NCBI GenBank assembly: GCA_022616595.1
Contig: JAKEEL010000260.1
Location: forward strand, 1-8,303
DNA from: Methylococcaceae bacterium
Lineage (GTDB): Bacteria > Pseudomonadota > Gammaproteobacteria > Methylococcales > UBA1147
Length of the DNA stretch: 8,303 nucleotides
Reading direction: 5' to 3'
The notes under the pieces were generated by a model. That model saw only the letters and a list, made by a program, of their open reading frames with translations, was not told the DNA's origin and did not search any database. This document shows, one piece after another, positions 1-6,300 of the stretch. The number at the start of each line of letters is the position of its first letter. The stretch's first letter is position 1. The position numbers and the translations under genes are program-made.

Positions 1-1809
1 AATTTCAGCCGGCTCGCCGAACAAGGCGGTTTTATGAATCTCGGTACCAGCGTTCCGCCGCAAAGCCCGGTCGCCTGGTCGAATTTCATTACCGGGATGG
101 ATTCCGGCGGGCATGGTATTTTCGACTTTATCGCGCTGGATAGAAAATTGCTGCTGCCCTATCAGTCGACCTCGAAAACCGAACAGCCGGATACCGAACC
201 CTTGGCATTCGGGAAATGGCGCATTCCCTTGGTGTCTGGAAAGACCCTGCAAATGAGAGACGGCCAAGCATTCTGGGAGATACTGGAGCAACACGGAGTC
301 AAGACCACGATGGTCAGCATTCCGGCCAACTATCCTCCGATCGAAACCGGCGGTAAGGCGATTTCGGGAATGGGTACCCCCGATATGCGCGGGACCTCGG
401 GAACGTTTTCGTTCTATACCGATGCGCCGGAATTCAAAGCCGGAAAGGTGTCGGGCGGAGAGATCTACCGGGTCAAGCTGGAGAAACACGGCGCCGTCGT
501 TTCGATCTACGGGCCGCCGAATCCATTTCTTGCGGATAATCCTTCGGCCGAAGCAAAGTTCAGTGTCCATGTTGACCCTGAAAACCCGGTTGCTCTGATC
601 CGGACAGAAGATGAACGGGTATTGCTGAATGTCGGCGAATGGAGCGATTGGGTCACAGTCCGCTTCGAATTGCTGCCGGGACTCGTGAGCGTCCAAGGCA
701 TGGTGCGATTCCTGTTGAAACAAACCCAACCCTATTTTTCACTCTATGCGAGCCCCGTCAATATCGATCCGCGCGATCCGGCCCAGCCGATCGCCAGTCC
801 GGCCGAATACGCGTTCGAATTGGCGGAACAAGCGGGCCCCTTTTACACCGAGGAAATGCCCGAGGATACCAAGGCCCTGTCCGCTCATGTGCTGTCCACC
901 CGGGAATTTCTGACCCAATCGGACATCGTGTTGGAGGAACGAAAACGGCTATTGAAAAATGAACTGCAGAGCTTTCGCGACACCCAAGGCTCGGCTCTGC
1001 TGTTTTTTTATTTCAGCAGCGTCGATCAGAGAAACCATATGCTGGCCCGTCAGATGGATCCCAGCCATCCTTTTCACGAGAAGGACACACCCGAAGACCT
1101 TGCGATGGCGATGAAGAATCTGTACCTGGAAATGGACCGGATCCTCGGCTGGGTCATGCAGGACTTGCCGGAGGGCACTTCGTTGGTCGTGATGTCCGAC
1201 CACGGTTTCGCTCCTTTCAAAAGGCAGGCGAATCTGAATACCTGGCTGGAACAAAACGGCTATCTGGCCTTGAAGAACCCGGCTGAACGGGACCAGTACG
1301 AATGGTTGTTTGGAATCGATTGGAGAAAAACCAAAGCCTTCGCAATCGGCCTGAACTCCTTGTACCTGAATGTGCGGGGCCGGGACCGTTACGGTATCGT
1401 AGCCCCTGCCGATCGCAGCGTTCTGGCCAGGGAGATCGCCGATAAGCTTAAGCAATGGAGGGATGGTCCCGAGGGTGCCTACGTGGTGACCCAGCCCCTG
1501 TTGCGCGAGGAAGTCTATCACGGGCCCCATCTCGACGAAGCTCCGGATATTCTGGTCGGTTACGCGCGCGGGTACCGGGCCTCCTGGGCGACCACGTCCG
1601 GCAAGATTCCCTTGCAACTGATGGAGGACAACAAGCATGAATGGAGCGGCGATCATTGCATGGACTCCCGAACAGTTCCGGGAATCCTGTTATCCAATGA
1701 AACACTCAAAACCGAAGTCCCGTCCGACCTGAAAGATCTGACGGTCGGTATTCTGGACCGATTCGGCATTGAGCCACCGTCCCGGATGAAAGGCCATTCC
1801 GTTTTCTAA
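1..1809 (+). CDS. Alkaline-phosphatase-superfamily phosphodiesterase/nucleotide pyrophosphatase-like protein, 5' truncated by the window edge
   Basis: The reading frame is open from base 1 and already matches the family before the ATG at 34 (NFSRLAEQGGF), so that Met is internal and the N-terminus, including the first metal-binding Asp, lies upstream. Numbering from the Met at 34, the nucleophile motif is PPQSPVAWSNFITG with Ser11 (bases 64-66) aligning with the Thr of NPP enzymes. The remaining two-metal ligands are visible: Asp331 and His335 (VDQRNH), Asp389-His390 (MSDHGF) and His541 (GDHCMD). Residues of about 130-260 form a beta-rich insertion between the two halves of the catalytic fold. 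The family hydrolyses phosphate mono- or diesters with two metal ions; the substrate here is unknown. Location is probably extracytoplasmic or cytoplasmic; the missing N-terminus would decide. The gene ends with TAA 127 bases before the next gene. Family assignment is firm, function is not. Confidence 0.9.
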   Translation, partial: NFSRLAEQGGFMNLGTSVPPQSPVAWSNFITGMDSGGHGIFDFIALDRKLLLPYQSTSKTEQPDTEPLAFGKWRIPLVSGKTLQMRDGQAFWEILEQHGVKTTMVSIPANYPPIETGGKAISGMGTPDMRGTSGTFSFYTDAPEFKAGKVSGGEIYRVKLEKHGAVVSIYGPPNPFLADNPSAEAKFSVHVDPENPVALIRTEDERVLLNVGEWSDWVTVRFELLPGLVSVQGMVRFLLKQTQPYFSLYASPVNIDPRDPAQPIASPAEYAFELAEQAGPFYTEEMPEDTKALSAHVLSTREFLTQSDIVLEERKRLLKNELQSFRDTQGSALLFFYFSSVDQRNHMLARQMDPSHPFHEKDTPEDLAMAMKNLYLEMDRILGWVMQDLPEGTSLVVMSDHGFAPFKRQANLNTWLEQNGYLALKNPAERDQYEWLFGIDWRKTKAFAIGLNSLYLNVRGRDRYGIVAPADRSVLAREIADKLKQWRDGPEGAYVVTQPLLREEVYHGPHLDEAPDILVGYARGYRASWATTSGKIPLQLMEDNKHEWSGDHCMDSRTVPGILLSNETLKTEVPSDLKDLTVGILDRFGIEPPSRMKGHSVF

Positions 1810-1825
1810 TCCGGAAACTAAAACC

Positions 1826-1831
1826 TATAAT
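1826..1831 (+). promoter_or_regulatory. Possible -10 element (TATAAT)
   Basis: A perfect TATAAT lies 17 bases after the stop of the phosphodiesterase gene, in the longest intergenic gap of the window (1810-1936). The matching -35 position (about 1803-1808, TTTCTA) is a poor match to TTGACA and overlaps the end of the upstream gene. It could give a separate promoter for the downstream genes, with a leader of about 100 bases. A perfect hexamer alone is weak evidence. Confidence 0.25.
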
Positions 1832-1924
1832 AATCTTTGACGGGAGAAGGCCGCTTCGGGAACGGCTGGCTTGTTTATATTGGTTGGTATTCCTGATTTC
1901 AACTTTCAATATCACTCGCAATCC

Positions 1925-1930
1925 GGGGAG
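1925..1930 (+). promoter_or_regulatory. Ribosome binding site that sets the start of the 64-residue protein
   Basis: GGGGAG lies six bases before the ATG at 1937. The frame is open further upstream to a TTG at 1871, but that start has no purine-rich site and would add 22 residues that do not fit the ribbon-helix-helix domain, so 1937 is preferred. Confidence 0.75.
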
Positions 1931-1936
1931 TTAACA

Positions 1937-2131
1937 ATGTTTGGTAGTCATAAAGTCAAAATCGAGAAGGAATTGTGGGAGAAAATTACAAAGTACGCAT
2001 CGGTCGCGGGTTATTCGTCGCCGGATGAATTCGTGCTCTATGCGCTCGAAAAGGAAATGGCGATCCTCGAGGAAGCCGAATCGGATGAAGAAATCAAAAA
2101 GAAACTCAAAGGCCTGGGCTATATCAGTTAG
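1937..2131 (+). CDS. Small ribbon-helix-helix-like protein with an LGYI C-terminal tail
   Basis: The product has 64 residues and no signal peptide or membrane segment, so it is presumably cytoplasmic. Residues 5-11 (HKVKIEK) look like the beta strand, 12-26 (ELWEKITKYASVAGY) like helix A, and 27-43 (SSPDEFVLYALEKEMAI) like helix B of a CopG/Arc-type ribbon-helix-helix fold. The Gly-Tyr-Ser-Ser turn between the helices and the EFVLYAL pattern are typical. An acidic-basic stretch (46-58) follows, ending in LKGLGYIS. RHH proteins usually bind DNA as dimers, so it may regulate this cluster, but the strand is rich in Lys and Glu and DNA contact residues are not certain. The last eight residues nearly equal the tail of the sulfatase-like protein encoded at 3014-5017. 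The stop is 15 bases before the next start, implying co-translation. It could instead be an adaptor or a partner of the neighbouring enzymes. Confidence 0.8.
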   Translation: MFGSHKVKIEKELWEKITKYASVAGYSSPDEFVLYALEKEMAILEEAESDEEIKKKLKGLGYIS

Positions 2132-2146
2132 GGGTCGGATCGAAAT

Positions 2147-2971
2147 ATGTGGTGGTATCTGAATCAAGGACTCAACCTGGTTTTCGATGTCTGGTTGTGG
2201 CCCTTTAAGAGCTTGCCTCCAATTTGTCAGATCCTGGCGCTTTCGGTGCCCGCGACGGTTTTCAGCCTGCTGGTCTTTCGCTATACATCGAATCAGGACG
2301 GTATCCGCGGAGAAAAGGACAAAATCAAAGCCTATCTGCTCGAAATGCGGCTCTTCAAGGATGACCTCGGCGTCACGCTGCGCGCGGAAAAGGAAATATT
2401 CAAGCATACGCTGAGTTACATGGGCTACGCGCTGTTACCGATGGCGGTCATGATCATCCCTTTCATCCTGATTCTGATCCAGGTCGAGTCAAGGTTTGCT
2501 TTCAAAAGCCTTGATACCGGGCAGGAAGCGATTCTTTCGGTGACAGTCGATCGCGCGACCTCGGTGCAGGACGTCGATTCCACATTGGAGCTGCCGGACG
2601 GATTATCCAAGGCGACTCCCGCGATGCGCGTCGAGGACAGCGGTGAAATTCTCTGGCGCATTCACGCGACGCGTCCGGGCTCCCATCATGTGGTGGTTAA
2701 AATAAATGATCAGCCATTCGAAAAAAATGTGATGGTCGATCAGGGTCTTGTTCCACTCGCCACGGCCTTGTACCCGGTCGATGATATCCGCTCCGTGGGC
2801 TTTCCGGCGGAACCCGGCTTGCATGCCAATCCCGCGGTCAGGTTGATCGAACTGGACTATCCGAGAGCCCGTTCCGAATTTGCGGGGCTTTCCAGCGCGT
2901 CCTGGTGGTTGTTTCTATTTACGCTGGTATTGGGTTTCGCGCTGCGAGGTTTTTTTGGTGTTACTTTTTAA
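2147..2971 (+). CDS. EMC3/TMCO1-like (Oxa1 superfamily) membrane protein with an extra periplasmic domain
   Basis: The product has 274 residues. Visible layout: an N-terminal amphipathic stretch (1-25), TM1 (about 26-46), a charged helical region likely to form a cytoplasmic coiled coil (47-90, with LLEMRLFKDD), TM2 (91-112), a beta-rich Ig-like domain (about 118-245) and TM3 (251-270). TM1, charged coiled coil, then TM2 and TM3 with the N-terminus outside is the layout of EMC3, TMCO1 and archaeal DUF106 proteins, which belong with YidC to the Oxa1 superfamily and help insert membrane proteins. The RYTSNQ plus LLEMRLFKDD region resembles bacterial proteins that I recall being called EMC3/TMCO1 family; this is from memory, not from a search. 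The roughly 130-residue insert between TM2 and TM3 is absent from the minimal members. A weak AGGGG overlaps the preceding stop codon. An alternative is a generic three-TM protein with a sensor domain. It would most plausibly assist the membrane insertion of the next gene's multi-TM product, which is inference. Confidence 0.72.
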   Translation: MWWYLNQGLNLVFDVWLWPFKSLPPICQILALSVPATVFSLLVFRYTSNQDGIRGEKDKIKAYLLEMRLFKDDLGVTLRAEKEIFKHTLSYMGYALLPMAVMIIPFILILIQVESRFAFKSLDTGQEAILSVTVDRATSVQDVDSTLELPDGLSKATPAMRVEDSGEILWRIHATRPGSHHVVVKINDQPFEKNVMVDQGLVPLATALYPVDDIRSVGFPAEPGLHANPAVRLIELDYPRARSEFAGLSSASWWLFLFTLVLGFALRGFFGVTF

Positions 2972-2973
2972 TC

Positions 2974-3003
2974 TTGAGATTTTAACAGCGAGTCAGATAG
3001 TAT
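2974..3003 (+). promoter_or_regulatory. Candidate promoter just before the sulfatase-like gene
   Basis: TTGAGA (2974-2979, five of six matches to the -35 consensus) and TAGTAT (2998-3003, four of six matches to the -10) are separated by 18 bases. Transcription would start near 3010, almost at the ATG at 3014, giving a leaderless or nearly leaderless message. This agrees with the lack of a clear Shine-Dalgarno sequence before that ATG. The elements could also be chance matches in a 42-base gap. Confidence 0.25.
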
Positions 3004-3013
3004 AGAAACCATT

Positions 3014-5017
3014 ATGAAAGACCGAATTCTGTTATCCACGGGTGTCGCGCTTTGTCTGCTGATTGGTGAATGGTGGCTGATCTCCCTCGAAGCTAAAGGC
3101 TTATCGCAGATCGATATCAATAAAACCTTGTTGGCCTTGGTCGCCGCGGGGAGCGTAATCGGTCTCGCGTCAGGTATCCTCGCGACTTGGTTGTCGCGCC
3201 GCTTGGAAGGAAGTCGCTGCGCTATCGCGCTCGCCGTTGCCGGGCTGGCCTTCCTGGAAATGTTCGCCGCCCAGGGCGCGACCCTGACCGGAACCGCGAT
3301 TGTTGCGTCTCTCGCCTCGGGCATTCTCGGGTTAATCCTCGTGTACAGCCTGGCCGCGAAGCTGCCCGGCTGCCTCTTGGAGTATCGTTATTGGTGGTGG
3401 ATCGCGATAGCGGGCTTTGGTATCACCGTGGCCTTGTCGGCGGGAGCCGCGCTGGATACGGCCGGAACGGTCACCGCGCTGGTTGCAGTCGCAATCTCGG
3501 CCGCGGTCGTCGTTTGGGGATTTCGAATCCGGACCCGCGGTTTTCTGCCGAGTGCAATCGGCTTCATCATCCTGTTGACAGCCAATACAATCATCGTGTT
3601 CCGCGTTCCCCTGATCAGCGCCAAATCCGCATCCGACACAAATCCCCCGAGTATATTGCTGTTCACCATCGATACCTTGCGAGCCGACCATGTCGGGGCC
3701 TACGGGAACCCGAACGCGCGGACGCCGAATCTGGATTCCTTGGCAAAACAGGGCGTGCTGTTCAAACAGACCGTCACCGCGAATGCGTATACTGGGCCCT
3801 CGCATACTTCGATCATGACCGGTTTGTTGCCCGGCAATCACGGGGTTGTAAAAAACGAGATGAGAATACCACCCGGCGTTCCGACCCTGGCCGACTGGTT
3901 GTTCGATGAAGGATACATCACGGCCGCTTTCGTGAGTGGCTTCACGACCCGGGACTCCGCCTGCGGGTTGCCGTCCAGATTTCAGGTTTATGACGATGAT
4001 ATCCGTGCGGTGCGCTGGTTGCCGAAAGCGGGTTTCGAAATTCCCGCGTTGACCTTCGTCGAGAAGTTCCAGAAATTTACCGGGTTGCATCGGGGAGATT
4101 TTGGGCAATTCTACCGCCAGGCCGCCGAAACCGCGGACATTGCGATCGATTGGCTCGAACAGAACGGGGATCGTCCCTATTTCGTCTGGGTTCATTTATA
4201 CGACCCGCACAGCCCATACCGGCCGCCTGAAAACTTCGTGAAGCCCTCGACGAAACGCGCCGGCGCATCCGGCGTGTGGTACAGGGCAAGCTACCGCGAA
4301 AGAGGTGAAATCGTGAATTCTCCGGAAAAGATGGCGGCGATGATCGACCTGTACGATGCCGAGATCGCCTACGCGGATCACGAGTTGGGTCGTATATTGG
4401 ACGTGGCCCGACGAAAAGCTGCGAAGGGAAGGCTGATCGTGATCGCGACTTCCGATCATGGCGAATCGTTAGGAGAACATGACCTTTATTGGGAGCGGGA
4501 TTTGTACGATGATACGGCTCTGGTTCCTTTGATCATCGACACTCAGGACTCCGAAGGCTTACCAGCGCGGACCGTGGATGCCCAGGTAAGATTAATCGAT
4601 CTTGCCCCGACGATCCTGGATTTGCTGGGCGTGGAATCATCGGTTCGTTTTGACGGTCATAGTTTGGCCGGTCTGATTAAGGGAACGACCGCCGAGAGCA
4701 GTGGCCCTGCGGTCAGCGAGAAATTCAGGACCAAGGCGCTTTTTCCGGAAATCCGGATAGTTCGCACCAATGACTGGAAATATCTGCAACGTTTCCCTGG
4801 ATCGGACGGTTCCTCTCCCATCCGAGCGCCTGTAAAAGAACTGTATCATCTTCCGACGGACAAGCGAGAGGAAAGCAATCTGATTGAAGCGGGCAAGGCT
4901 GTTCCCGAAGGATTCGACTCCATTCTCGAGGCGCAAACGCCTAAGGTAGAAGCCGAGGAGCTTGATCTGAATAAGGAGGATCTGGATAGCTTGAAGAGCC
5001 TGGGTTATATTCAATAA
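3014..5017 (+). CDS. Membrane-anchored sulfatase-like hydrolase/transferase with Thr at the catalytic position
   Basis: The product has 667 residues. The first ~200 form about seven transmembrane helices (near 5-24, 38-58, 69-84, 90-113, 127-147, 150-169, 177-197), which would place the catalytic domain in the periplasm. The sulfatase fold begins at SILLFTIDTLRADHVGAYG, with metal ligand Asp220 in the IDTLRADH motif. The nucleophile region is AYTGPSHTSIMTG: Thr260 sits where classical sulfatases have Cys or Ser of C/S-x-P-S-R, and His264 replaces the Arg. Further motifs are HLYDPHSPYRPP (His394, Asp397, His399) and TSDHGESLGEH (Asp481, His482). Without Cys or Ser at 260 no formylglycine can form, so it is probably not a true sulfatase; Thr is the nucleophile in LtaS and EptA-type phosphotransferases of the same superfamily. 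Substrate is unknown. It ends in LKSLGYIQ, a tail shared with the 64-residue protein. There is no clear ribosome binding site, but the start suits the first TM helix. Confidence 0.88.
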   Translation: MKDRILLSTGVALCLLIGEWWLISLEAKGLSQIDINKTLLALVAAGSVIGLASGILATWLSRRLEGSRCAIALAVAGLAFLEMFAAQGATLTGTAIVASLASGILGLILVYSLAAKLPGCLLEYRYWWWIAIAGFGITVALSAGAALDTAGTVTALVAVAISAAVVVWGFRIRTRGFLPSAIGFIILLTANTIIVFRVPLISAKSASDTNPPSILLFTIDTLRADHVGAYGNPNARTPNLDSLAKQGVLFKQTVTANAYTGPSHTSIMTGLLPGNHGVVKNEMRIPPGVPTLADWLFDEGYITAAFVSGFTTRDSACGLPSRFQVYDDDIRAVRWLPKAGFEIPALTFVEKFQKFTGLHRGDFGQFYRQAAETADIAIDWLEQNGDRPYFVWVHLYDPHSPYRPPENFVKPSTKRAGASGVWYRASYRERGEIVNSPEKMAAMIDLYDAEIAYADHELGRILDVARRKAAKGRLIVIATSDHGESLGEHDLYWERDLYDDTALVPLIIDTQDSEGLPARTVDAQVRLIDLAPTILDLLGVESSVRFDGHSLAGLIKGTTAESSGPAVSEKFRTKALFPEIRIVRTNDWKYLQRFPGSDGSSPIRAPVKELYHLPTDKREESNLIEAGKAVPEGFDSILEAQTPKVEAEELDLNKEDLDSLKSLGYIQ

Positions 5018-5073
5018 TCGCAGTTGAGCCTCGGATTCGCTCGGACCGGGTTTTATTCGGAAGGTGTTTCGAC

Positions 5074-6252
5074 ATGCGATCGAATATCGATTTTACGATT
5101 GGTTTGTGTCTGCATTTAGTTGTTTTATCGGCTGGAGTTGATGCTGTTGAAAACATCAATATCCCGGCGACACAACAACCATACTATCAATCGGTCCAAT
5201 CGGAGACGCCTGAGCAGAATCCGCTGAAAACCGCTGGAATCGCCGGACAAAAGACGCGGCAAGAGATCCAGGCGCTCATCGAAGATGCGAGCAAAACCAA
5301 ACCCGGCTGGTGGGAAACCGTGCCGCTTACCTATCCCGAAACTTTGGACCTCAGGTTCCCGAGTGGACCGAATCGGCCGTGGAACTCACAAAAAAACATA
5401 GGCCAATATATGTGGAGTATCATCAACGAGAACGCGAACCGTTTTCATGAAGGGACCAAGTTCATGCATTACGTGTACAGTCTTAATCGAGATAATCCGG
5501 ATGCCGCACACAGAGCGGCTCAGCAGCTGGGGCATTGCTACCACGACCTGTTGCAGGACTGGGCAAGAGCTGCTTACTGGTTGCAAAAGGCGAGTGAACG
5601 CGGGGTAAAGCTGGCGAACGCCTACTGGCATCTCGGTAGTAAGGAAATGGCCGAAGAAATTTTGCGGCCGATTACCTCCGATTACACCGATCATGGCGCC
5701 GTGATCAAACTTTGGTCGGATATGGGTGAATTGGAAACCGCCTTGGAACTGGCTAACAAGTCCAAAGATCCACGTAGTCACGGTGGTGTATTCCGGGCTG
5801 CCGGTGACGCTTTGCACAGACATGGGCGTTTCGATGAAGCGATCGGGTATTATGAGAAGGTATTGGACATAGGCAGTCGCTTTCTGCCGTCGTTCTTGAA
5901 GAAAAATGGAAAATTGCAACTTAACAAGAATCACGCCAAGGCTGCAATCGAAAGTATCCGAATATTTGAAATGTTTGATGTTACCAAGTTGCGCGACGGC
6001 AGTTACACCGATATCTCTCTGGGTTACAGCGGGGAGGTTGCGGTTAACGTAAGGGTCAAAAACCAGCGGATCGAATCGTTAATAATCACCAGACATGCCG
6101 AGAAGCAATATTATTCTTCATTAACAGATATCCCGGAACAGATCTTGCGCAAGCAGGATATCCGGGACATCGACGCGACCACCGGAGCGACGGTGACGGC
6201 GGATGCGATCCGGATTGCATCCGCGAAGGCACTTCAGCAGGCAAGAAAATAA
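5074..6252 (+). CDS. Secreted TPR protein with C-terminal covalent FMN-binding domain
   Basis: The product has 392 residues. Residues 1-24 form a signal peptide with a probable cut after VDA. About 60-120 is a conserved-looking Trp/Pro-rich region (PGWWETVPLTYPETLDL). Residues ~135-300 hold TPR/Sel1-like helical repeats (AAHRAAQQLGHCYHDLLQDWARAAYWLQKA; AGDALHRHGRFDEAIGYYEKVL). Residues 308-392 match the FMN-binding domain of NqrC, RnfG and NosR: DGSYTDISLGYSGEVAVNVRVKNQRIESL, then DATTGATVT. The last Thr, 375 (bases 6196-6198), is where ApbE-type flavin transferase attaches FMN through phosphoester linkage. The protein should therefore be a periplasmic flavin electron carrier, with the TPR part docking a partner. 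A good ribosome site (GGAAGG, nine bases upstream) supports the start. The polyferredoxin gene follows after 46 bases, consistent with electron transfer between the two. The presence of apbE in this genome cannot be checked here. Confidence 0.87.
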   Translation: MRSNIDFTIGLCLHLVVLSAGVDAVENINIPATQQPYYQSVQSETPEQNPLKTAGIAGQKTRQEIQALIEDASKTKPGWWETVPLTYPETLDLRFPSGPNRPWNSQKNIGQYMWSIINENANRFHEGTKFMHYVYSLNRDNPDAAHRAAQQLGHCYHDLLQDWARAAYWLQKASERGVKLANAYWHLGSKEMAEEILRPITSDYTDHGAVIKLWSDMGELETALELANKSKDPRSHGGVFRAAGDALHRHGRFDEAIGYYEKVLDIGSRFLPSFLKKNGKLQLNKNHAKAAIESIRIFEMFDVTKLRDGSYTDISLGYSGEVAVNVRVKNQRIESLIITRHAEKQYYSSLTDIPEQILRKQDIRDIDATTGATVTADAIRIASAKALQQARK

Positions 6253-6270
6253 ATCGCCGGCTTATGTGTA

Positions 6271-6300
6271 ATTATCGATTAGCTCCAAGGTATTATCGAT
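6271..6300 (+). repeat. Direct repeat of ATTATCGAT flanking the ribosome site of the polyferredoxin gene
   Basis: ATTATCGAT occurs at 6271-6279 and again at 6292-6300, exactly 21 bases apart, about two helical turns. The second copy overlaps the first two bases of the start codon, and the likely ribosome site (CAAGG, 6286-6290) lies between. Each copy contains the palindrome ATCGAT. It could be a protein-binding site or chance. Confidence 0.5.

Noticed and set aside
949..1656. Long open frame on the minus strand (235 codons) inside the phosphodiesterase gene
   Set aside because: It is antisense to a gene with clear catalytic motifs, its translation resembles no family, and such frames are common opposite GC-rich coding DNA.
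1845..1875. GCCG...CGGC hairpin considered as a terminator between the first two genes
   Set aside because: The stem is about four pairs, the loop is long, and no proper T-tract follows.
3332..4195. Minus-strand open frame of 287 codons opposite the sulfatase-like gene
   Set aside because: The product is low in hydrophobic core pattern, rich in Gly, Arg and Asp, and shows no recognisable motif; the opposite strand has strong family motifs.
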